NCBI GenBank assembly: GCA_019634895.1
Contig: JAHCAM010000006.1
Span: 55,914 to 119,913 of the forward strand
Source of the DNA: Steroidobacteraceae bacterium
GTDB taxonomy: Bacteria > Pseudomonadota > Gammaproteobacteria > Steroidobacterales > Steroidobacteraceae
DNA length: 64,000 bases
Direction of reading: 5' to 3'
In this document: positions 54,486 to 64,000 of the stretch, piece after piece
Position numbering within the stretch: position 1 is the first letter of the stretch
How the letters are laid out: the number at the start of each line of letters is the position of its first letter
Notes under the pieces: generated by a model
What the model saw: only the letters and a program-made list of their open reading frames with translations
The model's database searches: none
What the model was told of the DNA's origin: nothing
Position numbers and translations under genes: made by a program

Positions 54486-55385
54486 TCAGGACTCCGCTGC
54501 ACCGGTGCGGCCGCTGCGGCCCCAATGGAGCTTCGAGCGCAACAGGCGGAAATAGTCGTGGCCCGGCAGGTGCAGCAGGGTGATGCGCTCGGCCGCGGGC
54601 TCGATCGTGAGCGTCGTGTCGAGATCGAGGTCGCCCAGCATGACGCCGTCGCAGGTCACCTGGGCACGGGTCGACGAGCGTGCGACCAGGCGCACCTCGA
54701 TGCGGCCGTCGCGCCCGACGACGATCGGGCGGTCGGACAGCGTGTGCGGCGAGATCGGCGCGATCACGGTGGCGTGCAGGGCGGGATGGATGATGGGCCC
54801 GCCGCAGGACAGCGCATAGGCGGTGGAGCCGGTGGAACTCGCGATGACGAGGCCGTCGCCACCGTGGGTATTGACGAAGCGGCCGCCGATCCAGGTCTCG
54901 AGCTCCACCATGCGGCCGGACTCGTGGCGCTGCACGACAACGTCGTTGAGCGCGCAGTACGAGGCGGGGGCGCTGCCGGCGGCTGCCAGCGTCGCCTGCA
55001 GCATGTCGCGCACGTCGGTTTCGTAGCGACCGGCGAGCACCGCGTCGAAGGTCGCGACCGTGTCGTCGGGCGACACGTCGGTCAGGAACCCCAGCCGCCC
55101 GCGGTTGATGCCGAGCAGCGGGATGCCGCGCCCGATGGCGAGCTGCGCGGCGAACAGCATGGTGCCGTCCCCGCCGATCGCGACGATGAGGTCGGCGCCG
55201 GCGCCGAGTTCCGCGACCGGCCGCCGTTCGACGCCTTCCGGCAGGCCTGCGACTTCAACGCCACGGTCGATGAGGACCGCGAGTCCGCGCCCGCGCAGGT
55301 CGCGCGCCACCGAGGCCATGGTGTCGGCGACCCGTGCGTCTTCGACCTTGCCGACGAGCGCGATCCGGGAAAAAGGCTGGTTCAT
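54486..55385 (-). CDS. nadK: NAD kinase
   Basis: A 299-residue ATP-NAD kinase, the source of NADP. The GGDGT motif is IVAIGGDGTMLFAAQLA (about residues 68-84). INRGRLGFLTDVSP, ALNDVVVQRHESGRMVELE and THGGDGLVIASSTGSTAYAL are the other signature blocks. Divergent from hrcA across 151 nt, which hold a CIRCE-like site. Confidence 0.96.
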   Translation of the reverse strand: MNQPFSRIALVGKVEDARVADTMASVARDLRGRGLAVLIDRGVEVAGLPEGVERRPVAELGAGADLIVAIGGDGTMLFAAQLAIGRGIPLLGINRGRLGFLTDVSPDDTVATFDAVLAGRYETDVRDMLQATLAAAGSAPASYCALNDVVVQRHESGRMVELETWIGGRFVNTHGGDGLVIASSTGSTAYALSCGGPIIHPALHATVIAPISPHTLSDRPIVVGRDGRIEVRLVARSSTRAQVTCDGVMLGDLDLDTTLTIEPAAERITLLHLPGHDYFRLLRSKLHWGRSGRTGAAES

Positions 55386-55457
55386 CTGTTGTCAGGGCCT
55401 TTTAGCATGCGCACCCGCCGCCGGCCATCCGTGCAACCCGGGACCGTGGAAGTTGTC

Positions 55458-55484
55458 TTGACACTCGCCAATGGCGATTGCTAG
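55458..55484 (+). promoter_or_regulatory. CIRCE-like HrcA operator with embedded -35
   Basis: TTGACACTC (55458-55466), 9-nt spacer, GATTGCTAG (55476-55484). Against CIRCE (TTAGCACTC-N9-GAGTGCTAA) each arm matches 7 of 9 and the spacer length is exact. The left arm contains TTGACA, a consensus -35, in the hrcA direction. It sits 52 nt upstream of the hrcA start. This suggests HrcA autorepression of the hrcA-grpE-dnaK-dnaJ run. Confidence 0.65.
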
Positions 55485-55536
55485 TTTCATTCCCGTATCC
55501 GGTGCAGATTCCATTTTCCTTTTGTAACAGATAGTT

Positions 55537-56604
55537 ATGACGGACACGACAGCCGCCGTCGACGAGGCGCCGAGCGACCGGGCGCAGCTGCTGCTGCGCA
55601 CGCTGATCGAGTGCTACGTGCGCGACGGCCAGCCGGTCGGCTCCCGCACGCTCTCGCGCGAGTCGGGCCTGAGCCTGTCCTCGGCGACCATCCGCAACGT
55701 CATGGCCGACCTCGAGGAGCACGGCTTCGTCAGTTCCCCGCATACCTCGGCCGGGCGCGTGCCGACCGACAAGGGCTACCGCTATTTCGTCAATGCGCTG
55801 TTGCGCTACCAGCCGCCGGGGCAGGCCGAAATCGCCGAGCTGCAGCGCCACCTGGAACAGCGCGCCGGCGATCCGCGGGCGCTGGTCACTGCAGCCTCGC
55901 AGCTGGTATCGAGCCTGACGCACCTCGCCGGCGTGGTGACGGTGCCGCGCGAGGCGCATGCGGCGCTGTCGCAGATCGAGTTCGTCGGCCTGTCCGGCAA
56001 CCGCGTGCTGGCGATTCTCGTCGTCAACGGTCGCGAAGTGCAGAACCGCGTGGTCCAGCTCGACCGGCACTATCCGGCCGACGAGCTGCGCCGCGCGGCG
56101 GCCTACCTGAACGAGCAGTTCCGCGGCCGCGAGCTCGCCGACGTCCGCGCGTCGCTGGTGGCCCAGCTGCAGGAGACCCGCGAGCAGATGAACCGCCTCA
56201 TGGTGGACGCCATCACGCTCGCGCAGCGCGCGTTCGAGAGCCAGCCCGACGAGCAGGCTGCCGACATGGTGGTCGCCGGCGAGACCAACCTGATGGGATT
56301 CGCGGAACTCTCGAACGTGGACCGGCTGCGCCGGCTGTTCGAGGCCTTCGGCGAGAAGCGCGACATCCTGCACCTGCTGGACCAGAGCCTGCACGGCGAA
56401 GGCGTACAGATCTTCATCGGCCATGAGTCCGGCTTCACGATCCTGGACGACTGCAGCGTGGTGGCCGCGCCCTACACCCAGGACGACCGCGTGGTGGGCG
56501 TCGTGGGCGTCATCGGCCCGACCCGCATGGCCTACGAGCGCGTGATCCCCGTGGTGGACATCGCGGCGCGGATGCTGGGCTCCGCCTTGAAATCGCGGGA
56601 CTGA
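55537..56604 (+). CDS. hrcA: Heat-inducible transcription repressor HrcA
   Basis: A 355-residue repressor. The N-terminal winged helix has LLLRTLIECYVRDGQPVGSRTL and LSLSSATIRNVMADLEEHGFV (about residues 14-70). HTSAGRVPTDKGYRYFVN is the family signature. A GAF-like domain follows, ending VVGVVGVIGPTRMAYERVIPVVD. It binds CIRCE sites and needs GroEL for activity. Start is the first ATG, at 55537. Confidence 0.96.
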   Translation: MTDTTAAVDEAPSDRAQLLLRTLIECYVRDGQPVGSRTLSRESGLSLSSATIRNVMADLEEHGFVSSPHTSAGRVPTDKGYRYFVNALLRYQPPGQAEIAELQRHLEQRAGDPRALVTAASQLVSSLTHLAGVVTVPREAHAALSQIEFVGLSGNRVLAILVVNGREVQNRVVQLDRHYPADELRRAAAYLNEQFRGRELADVRASLVAQLQETREQMNRLMVDAITLAQRAFESQPDEQAADMVVAGETNLMGFAELSNVDRLRRLFEAFGEKRDILHLLDQSLHGEGVQIFIGHESGFTILDDCSVVAAPYTQDDRVVGVVGVIGPTRMAYERVIPVVDIAARMLGSALKSRD

Positions 56605-56621
56605 GCCCAACGCCACCGATC

Positions 56622-57170
56622 ATGACATCCCCCGACCCGACCGAACCCGTGGCGCCCGTGGACGACGTCCAGGCAGCTCCGGAAGCGACGCCGGATTCGC
56701 GCCTGGAAGAGGCCGAAACGCGGGCCGAGCAGCACCGCGCCGATCTGCTGCGGGCGATCGCCGAACTCGAGAACTACCGCAAGCGCGCCGCGCGCGAGGT
56801 GGAGTCGGCGCGCCAGTTCGGCGTCGAACGCTTTGCGGCCGAGCTGCTGCCGGTGGCCGACAGCCTGGCCGCAGGCATCGAGGCGGCGGCCGACCCGGCC
56901 ACGCAGGTCGAGGGCCAGAAGGCGACCCTGCGCCTGCTCGGCAAGGCATTCGAGCGCGCCGGCATCGCCGCGGTGGATCCGGCCGGCCTGCCGTTCGACC
57001 CGGCCCTGCACGAGGCCATGGCGACCCGGCCGTCGGCGGAACACGCGCCGCATACCGTCCTGCAGGTCATCCAGCGCGGCTACCTGCTGAACGGCCGCCT
57101 GCTGCGGCCGGCACGGGTCATCGTGTCCACGGCGGCCGAGACCGCCCCGGAGCCGGCCGCGGGCGGTTGA
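56622..57170 (+). CDS. grpE: Nucleotide exchange factor GrpE
   Basis: A 182-residue co-chaperone. An acidic, Pro-rich N-terminus precedes a coiled coil (LLRAIAELENYRKRAAREVESA, about 46-67), then FGVERFAAELLPVADSL. The beta-domain ends HTVLQVIQRGYLLNGRLLRPARVIVS. It releases ADP from DnaK. It lies 17 nt after hrcA. Confidence 0.96.
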   Translation: MTSPDPTEPVAPVDDVQAAPEATPDSRLEEAETRAEQHRADLLRAIAELENYRKRAAREVESARQFGVERFAAELLPVADSLAAGIEAAADPATQVEGQKATLRLLGKAFERAGIAAVDPAGLPFDPALHEAMATRPSAEHAPHTVLQVIQRGYLLNGRLLRPARVIVSTAAETAPEPAAGG

Positions 57171-57224
57171 AACCGGCCCGGACCGGCCCCACACCGAGGG
57201 CAATCCATTAATTCGGAGCCATTC

Positions 57225-59159
57225 ATGGCCAAGATCATCGGCATCGACCTGGGCACGACCAACTCCTGCGTCGCAGTGATGGAGGGGAGCACGCCCAAGG
57301 TCATCGAGAACAGCGAGGGCGACCGCACCACGCCGTCGGTGGTGGCGTTCACCAAGGACGGCGAGGTCCTGGTCGGCCAGCCGGCCAAGCGCCAGGCGGT
57401 CACCAACCCGCAGCACACCTTCCACGCGGTGAAGCGCCTGATCGGCCGCCGCTTCGAGGACGCGGTGGTGCAGCGGGACATCCCGCTCGAGACCTACCGG
57501 ATCGTGCGCGCCGACAACGGCGACGCCTGGCTCGAGGCGCAGGGCAAGAACATGGCGCCGCCGGAGATCTCGGCGCGGGTGCTGATGAAGATGAAGAAGA
57601 CCGCCGAGGATTACCTCGGCGAGGCGGTCACCGACGCCGTCATCACGGTGCCGGCCTACTTCAACGACGCCCAGCGGCAGGCGACCAAGGATGCCGGGCG
57701 CATCGCCGGCCTCAATGTACGCCGCATCATCAACGAGCCCACCGCGGCGGCGCTCGCGTACGGCATGGACAAGAAGGGCAAGGACCGCAAGATCGCGGTC
57801 TACGACCTTGGCGGCGGCACCTTCGACATCTCGATCATCGAGATCGCCGACGTGGACGGCGAGCGCCAGTTCGAGGTGCTCTCGACCAACGGCGACACCT
57901 TCCTGGGCGGCGAGGACTTCGACCGGCGCGTCATCGACTACATTGCCGCCGAGTTCCAGAAGGAAAGCGGCGTGGACGTGCGCAAGGACCCGCTCGCCGT
58001 GCAGCGCCTGAAGGAGGCGGCGGAGAAGGCCAAGGTCGAGCTGTCGTCCGGCCAGCAGACCGAGATCAACCTGCCGTACATCACCGCGGACGCCTCGGGC
58101 CCGAAGCACCTGGCGCTGAAGCTCACGCGCGCCAAGCTCGAGTCGCTGGTCGAGGACCTGGTGACGCGCACCATCGAGCCCTGCCGCGTCGCGCTCAAGG
58201 ACGCCGGCCTGTCGATCAGCGAAGTGGACGAGGTGATCCTGGTCGGCGGCCAGACGCGCATGCCGCTGGTGCAGAAGGCGGTCAAGGACTTCTTCGGCAA
58301 GGAGCCGCGCAAGGACGTGAACCCGGACGAGGCGGTCGCGATCGGCGCCGCGATCCAGGGCGGCGTGCTGGCCGGCGACGTCAAGGACGTGTTGCTGCTG
58401 GACGTGACGCCGCTGTCGCTCGGCATCGAGACGCTGGGCGGGGTGATGACGCGCCTGATCGAGAAGAACACCACGATCCCGACCAAGGCGACGCAGGTGT
58501 TCTCGACCGCCGAGGACAACCAGAGCGGCGTGACCATCCACGTGCTGCAGGGCGAGCGCGACCGCGCAACCGACAACAAGTCGCTCGGCAAGTTCGACCT
58601 CTCGGACATCCCGCCGGCGCCTCGCGGCATGCCGCAGATCGAGGTCACCTTCGACATCGACGCGAACGGCATCCTCAACGTCTCGGCGAAGGACAAGGCC
58701 ACCGGCAAGGAGCAGAGGATCGTCATCAAGGCGTCTTCCGGCCTGTCCGAGGACGAAATCAGGAAGATGGTGCGCGATGCCGAGGCTCACGCGGCGGAGG
58801 ACAAGCGCTTCCGCGAGCTGGTGGAGACCCGCAACCGCGCCGACGCGCTGCTGCATGCGACCGAGAAGTCGGTGAAGGACCTGGGCGAGAAAGTGACCGG
58901 CGAGGAGCGCGCCGCGATCGAGGCCGCGATCTCCGACCTGCGCGGCGTGCTCAAGGGCGAGGACAAGGCGGCGATCGAGCACAAGGCCGAGGCGCTCGCC
59001 AGGGCCAGCGCGCCGGTCGTGCAGCGCGCCTACCAGGGCGCCGGCGAGCAGGCCGCTGCGGGCCCGCAGGCCGGCGCGCCCGGCGGGAGCGGCGGCAAGG
59101 ATGACGTGCTCGATGCCGAATTCGAGGAAATCAAGGACAAGGGGCCGAAGCCGGACTGA
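57225..59159 (+). CDS. dnaK: Chaperone protein DnaK (Hsp70)
   Basis: A 644-residue Hsp70. [18 protein letters not shown] opens the ATPase domain. [15 protein letters not shown] and [15 protein letters not shown] are the phosphate-binding signatures. [17 protein letters not shown] and the linker [18 protein letters not shown] lead to the substrate domain. The C-terminal Gly/Pro tail ends in a charged [13 protein letters not shown]. Start 54 nt after grpE. It folds and protects proteins with DnaJ and GrpE. Confidence 0.98.
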   Translation: MAKIIGIDLGTTNSCVAVMEGSTPKVIENSEGDRTTPSVVAFTKDGEVLVGQPAKRQAVTNPQHTFHAVKRLIGRRFEDAVVQRDIPLETYRIVRADNGDAWLEAQGKNMAPPEISARVLMKMKKTAEDYLGEAVTDAVITVPAYFNDAQRQATKDAGRIAGLNVRRIINEPTAAALAYGMDKKGKDRKIAVYDLGGGTFDISIIEIADVDGERQFEVLSTNGDTFLGGEDFDRRVIDYIAAEFQKESGVDVRKDPLAVQRLKEAAEKAKVELSSGQQTEINLPYITADASGPKHLALKLTRAKLESLVEDLVTRTIEPCRVALKDAGLSISEVDEVILVGGQTRMPLVQKAVKDFFGKEPRKDVNPDEAVAIGAAIQGGVLAGDVKDVLLLDVTPLSLGIETLGGVMTRLIEKNTTIPTKATQVFSTAEDNQSGVTIHVLQGERDRATDNKSLGKFDLSDIPPAPRGMPQIEVTFDIDANGILNVSAKDKATGKEQRIVIKASSGLSEDEIRKMVRDAEAHAAEDKRFRELVETRNRADALLHATEKSVKDLGEKVTGEERAAIEAAISDLRGVLKGEDKAAIEHKAEALARASAPVVQRAYQGAGEQAAAGPQAGAPGGSGGKDDVLDAEFEEIKDKGPKPD

Positions 59160-59189
59160 GCGCGGCTTCCCTGTCCGAAGTGCCGGGCT

Positions 59190-59218
59190 GCGCCGGGTGA
59201 CCGTCGGTCACCCGGCGC
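59190..59218 (+). other. Strong hairpin between dnaK and dnaJ
   Basis: A perfect 13-bp stem GCGCCGGGTGACC / GGTCACCCGGCGC with loop GTC lies 31 nt after the dnaK stop and 19 nt before dnaJ. There is no T-tract, so it is unlikely to be a strong terminator by itself. It may set the dnaK:dnaJ ratio by partial termination or mRNA processing. Confidence 0.7.
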
Positions 59219-59236
59219 TCGCCGTTCGGGAGCGCC

Positions 59237-60370
59237 ATGTCGAAGCGTGACTACTACCAGGTGCTCGGCGTGCCGCGAAACGCCACCGAGGACGCCGTCA
59301 AGAAGGCGTACCGGCGCCTGGCGATGAAATACCACCCGGACCGCAATCCCGACGACAAGGAAGCGGAGGAGCGCTTCAAGGAGGCCAAGGAGGCCTACGA
59401 AATCCTCACCGACGCGCAGAAGCGCGCGGCTTACGACCAGTACGGCCATGCGGGGCTAGACGCGGCCCGCGGCGCGGGCCAGGGCTTCAGCCCGTCGGAC
59501 GCCTTCGGAGACATCTTCGGCGACGTGTTCGGCGACATCTTCGGCGGCGGCCGCCGCGGCGGGCGCAGCGCGGTCTATCGCGGCGCCGACCTGCGCTACG
59601 AGCTCGCGCTCGACCTCGAGCAGGCGGTCGCGGGCACCGCCACCGAGATCGAGTTCCAGACCGTGGTGGAATGCGGCGAATGCAGCGGCTCCGGCGCGGC
59701 GCGCGGCCACTCGCCCGTGACCTGCGACACCTGCGGCGGCAACGGCCAGGTCCGCATCAGCCAGGGATTCTTCGCCGTGCAGCAGGCCTGCCCGCGCTGC
59801 AAGGGCCGCGGCACGATCATCCGCGAGCCGTGCCCGAAATGCTCCGGCCAGGGCCGCGTGCGCAGCAGCAAGCGCCTTGCGGTCAAGGTGCCGGCCGGCG
59901 TGGACACCGGCGACCGCATCCGCCTGGCGGGCGAGGGAGAAGCGGGCAGGAACGGCGGCCCGCCGGGCGACCTCTACGTGGAGATCGTGGTGCGCGAGCA
60001 CCCGATCTTCGAGCGCGACGGGGCCCACCTGTCCTGCGAGGTGCCGGTCAGCTTCGTGACTGCGGCGCTCGGCGGCAGCGTCGAGGTGCCGACGCTCGGC
60101 GGCCAGGCATCCATCAAGGTGCCCCCCGGCACGCAGTCGGGCCGGGTGTTCCGGCTGCGCGAGAAGGGGGTTCGGCCGGTGCGCGGCGGCGCGACCGGCG
60201 ACCTCTTCTGCCGCGTCATGGTCGAGACGCCGGTCGAGCTGACCGCGGAGCAGAAGGACCTGCTGCGGAAGTTCGAGAAGTCGCTGGCCGACGACGGCAA
60301 GCGGCACAATCCGCGTGAACGCTCCTGGCTGGAGGGCGTGAAGGAATTCTTCGGCGGGATGGGCTCATGA
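59237..60370 (+). CDS. dnaJ: Chaperone protein DnaJ (Hsp40)
   Basis: A 377-residue type I J-protein. The J domain (1-70) has [24 protein letters not shown] with HPD. A Gly/Phe-rich segment follows ([20 protein letters not shown]). Four CxxCxGxG zinc repeats are [24 protein letters not shown] and CPKCSGQG (about 150-210). The C-terminal peptide-binding domain completes it. Its stop overlaps the dapB start as ATGA. Confidence 0.97.
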   Translation: MSKRDYYQVLGVPRNATEDAVKKAYRRLAMKYHPDRNPDDKEAEERFKEAKEAYEILTDAQKRAAYDQYGHAGLDAARGAGQGFSPSDAFGDIFGDVFGDIFGGGRRGGRSAVYRGADLRYELALDLEQAVAGTATEIEFQTVVECGECSGSGAARGHSPVTCDTCGGNGQVRISQGFFAVQQACPRCKGRGTIIREPCPKCSGQGRVRSSKRLAVKVPAGVDTGDRIRLAGEGEAGRNGGPPGDLYVEIVVREHPIFERDGAHLSCEVPVSFVTAALGGSVEVPTLGGQASIKVPPGTQSGRVFRLREKGVRPVRGGATGDLFCRVMVETPVELTAEQKDLLRKFEKSLADDGKRHNPRERSWLEGVKEFFGGMGS

Positions 60371-61167
60371 CCAACGTCGCGGTACTTGGCGTCAGCGGAC
60401 GCATGGGGCGCTGCCTGGTGAAGGCGTTGCGCGATTCCGAGGACCTCCGGCTCACGGGCGCACTGGCGTCGCCGACGAGCGCGGCGCTCGGCCGTGACGC
60501 CGGTGAGGTCGCGCAGGCCGGGCCGGTCGCCGTGGAGGTGACCGCAGACCGTGCACGGGCGCTCGACCGGGCGGCGGTCGCGGTGGATTTCACCCTGCCG
60601 GAGGCGGTCGAGGAAAACCTCGCGGCGGTGTCGAAGGCGGGCATCCCCGTGGTGATCGGCATCACCGGTCTCGACGGCCCGCGACTGGCGGCGATCCGCC
60701 GGGCGAGCCAGGCGCTTCCCGTGCTGGTGGCGCCGAACATGTCGCTCGCGGTCAACCTGCTGTTCGGGCTCGCCGGACGGGCGGCCGCGGCGCTGCCGGC
60801 CGATTACGACGTCGAGATCCTCGAGGCCCACCACCGCAACAAGGCGGATGCGCCCTCCGGCACTGCGCTGCGCCTCGGCGAGATCGTCGCGGGCGCGCGC
60901 GGCGGCACGCTGGCCGAGCTCGCCGCCTATGGCCGGCTCGGCAAGTCGCAGGGCCGGGCGCCCGGGTCGATCGGCTTTTCCAGCCTGCGGGCCGGCGACA
61001 TCGTCGGCGAGCACCGTGTCCTGTTCGCAGGCACCGGCGAATCGCTCGAAATCGTGCACCGCGCGACCGACCGCATGACCTTCGCCCATGGTGCGCTGGC
61101 GGCGGCGCGCTGGCTGGTGAAGCGGCCGCCGGGGCTGTACGGCATGTCGGACGTGCTCGGCCTCTAA
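60367..61167 (+). CDS. dapB: 4-hydroxy-tetrahydrodipicolinate reductase
   Basis: A 266-residue enzyme of lysine/diaminopimelate synthesis. The NAD(P) motif is [18 protein letters not shown] (residues 4-21). The signature is [23 protein letters not shown] (about 153-175), with catalytic His and Lys. [12 protein letters not shown] and [22 protein letters not shown] also match. ATG overlaps the dnaJ stop. Confidence 0.96.
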   Translation: MTNVAVLGVSGRMGRCLVKALRDSEDLRLTGALASPTSAALGRDAGEVAQAGPVAVEVTADRARALDRAAVAVDFTLPEAVEENLAAVSKAGIPVVIGITGLDGPRLAAIRRASQALPVLVAPNMSLAVNLLFGLAGRAAAALPADYDVEILEAHHRNKADAPSGTALRLGEIVAGARGGTLAELAAYGRLGKSQGRAPGSIGFSSLRAGDIVGEHRVLFAGTGESLEIVHRATDRMTFAHGALAAARWLVKRPPGLYGMSDVLGL

Positions 61168-61174
61168 AGTGCAG

Positions 61175-61257
61175 TAGAATCCTTCCTCGGGTCGCGCGCC
61201 CCCATGCACATGCGTTGAAGGCTGGTGGAGTCCCTGACGGCTCCACCCCTGCATGGG
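61175..61257 (+). promoter_or_regulatory. carA promoter candidate and structured leader
   Basis: TAGAAT (61175-61180) is a good -10, though no convincing -35 lies 17 bp upstream. The leader can fold as two nested stems: CCCATGCA (61201-61208) with TGCATGGG (61250-61257), enclosing GGTGGAG (61224-61230) with CTCCACC (61241-61247). The outer stem ends 28 nt before the chosen carA start. Pyrimidine/arginine control of carAB acts at this kind of position in other bacteria; a direct regulatory role here is inference. Confidence 0.4.
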
Positions 61258-61285
61258 CTGCGCCGCGCACAGGGAGAACGCACCG

Positions 61286-62457
61286 GTGACACCGACACCC
61301 GCAGTGCTCGCGCTCGAGGACGGCACGGTGTTCCGCGGCGTTTCCGTCGGCGCCTCCGGCGTCACCACCGGCGAGGTCGTGTTCAACACGGCGATGACGG
61401 GCTATCAGGAGATCCTGAGCGACCCGTCGTACAGCCGGCAGATCGTCACGCTGACCTGCCCGCACATCGGCAACACCGGCGCAACGCCCGAGGACCTCGA
61501 GTCGGATGCGGTGCATGCCGCCGGCCTCGTGATCCGCGACCTGCCGCTGGCGCATTCGAGCTGGCGCGCAAGCCACTCGCTGCAGGAGTTCCTGGCCGCG
61601 TCCGAGACCGTCGCGATCGCCGGCATCGATACGCGCATGCTGACGCGCATCCTGCGCGAGCGCGGCGCGCAGGGCGGCTGCATCGCCACTGCCGACCGCG
61701 CGGACGCCGAGGTGGCGCTGCGCGCGGCCCGCGCGTTCCCCGGTCTCAAGGGCATGGACCTCGCCCGGGTCGTCTCGGTGACCGAGCCCTACCAGTGGAA
61801 CGAGGGCAGCATCCGCCGCGACGAAGGCCGGGTCATGCGCCCGGGATCGCGCCTGCACGTGGTCGCCTACGACTTCGGCATCAAGCGCAACATCCTGCGC
61901 CTGCTGGCGGACCATGGCTGCCGGATGACGGTGGTGCCGGCCGAGACCAGCGCCAGTGACGCGCTGGCGCTCGCGCCGGACGGAATCTTCCTGTCGAACG
62001 GCCCGGGCGACCCGGAGCCCTGCGGCTACGCGATCGCCGCGATCCGCGAGTTCCTCGCCACCGACATGCCGGTATTCGGCATCTGCCTCGGCCACCAGCT
62101 GCTGGCGCTGGCGAGCGGGGCGCGCACCGTCAAGATGAAGTTCGGCCACCACGGCGCCAACCACCCGGTGCAGGAGCTGGTCGGCGGCCACGTCGCCATC
62201 ACCAGCCAGAACCACGGCTTCGCCGTCGACGAGTCGACGCTGCCCGACAACCTCAAGGCCACGCACCGCTCGCTGTTCGACGGCACGCTGCAGGGCATCG
62301 CGCGCACCGACTGCCCGGCCTTCGGCTTCCAGGGGCACCCCGAGGCGAGCCCGGGCCCGCACGACATGCGGGCGCTGTTCGAGCATTTCGTGTTCCTGAT
62401 GGTCCGGCGCCTGCAGCAGCTCATGCGGGCGCAGGCCGCGGCCGGCGGTTCGCACTG

Positions 62458-62458
<1 letters not shown>
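61286..62458 (+). CDS. carA: Carbamoyl-phosphate synthase small subunit
   Basis: A 390-residue glutamine amidotransferase subunit supplying ammonia to Car[28 protein letters not shown] opens the small-subunit domain. The class I amidotransferase domain has the catalytic Cys in [15 protein letters not shown] (near residue 275), and the His/Glu pair in [11 protein letters not shown]. The GTG at 61286 has AGGGAGA upstream. An ATG at 61253 lies in a leader stem and has no ribosome site. It overlaps carB by one base. Confidence 0.95.

Positions 62459-64000
<1,542 letters not shown>

Overview
The window is a GC-rich, gene-dense stretch of bacterial chromosome, probably from a gammaproteobacterium. 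The order smpB - ratA - rnfH - bamE - fur - recN - nadK - hrcA - grpE - dnaK - dnaJ - dapB - carA - carB resembles the conserved cluster I know from Xanthomonadales and their relatives (Nevskiales, Steroidobacterales). The ffs - dnaX - ybaB - recR order and a 112-nt 4.5S RNA without an Alu domain agree with that. Placement is inferred from gene order only.

Layout. (1) 1-3626: end of a TonB-dependent receptor, a secreted protein of unknown function and a lytic-transglycosylase-like lipoprotein. (2) 3649-12857: a light-response locus. A MerR-type regulator with the adenosylcobalamin-binding residues of the CarH/LitR photoreceptors heads an eight-gene minus-strand run (CFA-like methyltransferase, DUF2878, DUF1295 reductase-like, DUF6134-like, Blc lipocalin, FAD oxidoreductase, DUF1365, CFA synthase), with photolyase divergent. 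The shared intergenic region carries three tandem 11-bp repeats of CarH-operator type overlapping the predicted regulator promoter. (3) 12854-17647: tadA, mltF, tRNA-Ser(CGA), a long inverted repeat, ffs, dnaX, ybaB, recR. (4) 17637-25726: rsgA, an M48 protease, orn, a GFA protein, a second long inverted repeat, divergent ppsA/ppsR, a DUF1249 protein and an unknown coiled-coil protein. (5) 25733-33214: a lipoprotein adaptor plus two tandem RND permeases, with a palindromic operator on the promoter. (6) 33353-43576: Prc protease, M28 peptidase, two small membrane proteins, a Gfo/Idh/MocA oxidoreductase, then a GltD-like ferredoxin/NADPH oxidoreductase (broken by a frameshift) with KorA and KorB. 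(7) 43608-49409: lipoprotein, lipid-kinase-like protein, 2OG-Fe oxygenase, thymidine kinase, outer-membrane-like protein, YqjK/YqjE/YqjD triad, cytochrome c. (8) 49361-51147: a LAGLIDADG endonuclease gene, a tmRNA gene split in its T-loop by a 275-nt group I intron, and smpB. (9) 51224-64000: the conserved fur/recN/heat-shock/dapB/carAB run, with carB cut by the window end.

The most unusual element is the intron-interrupted tmRNA with a homing endonuclease gene just beyond its terminator. The tmRNA exons rejoin to a perfect acceptor stem and a 7-nt T-loop, and the tag reads ANDDNYALAA. Next in interest are the B12/light-controlled lipid-modification cluster, whose product I cannot name, and the KorAB plus NADPH-reductase module with its frameshift.

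Most genes are tightly packed with 1-4 nt overlaps. I saw no CRISPR array, insertion sequence or rRNA gene.
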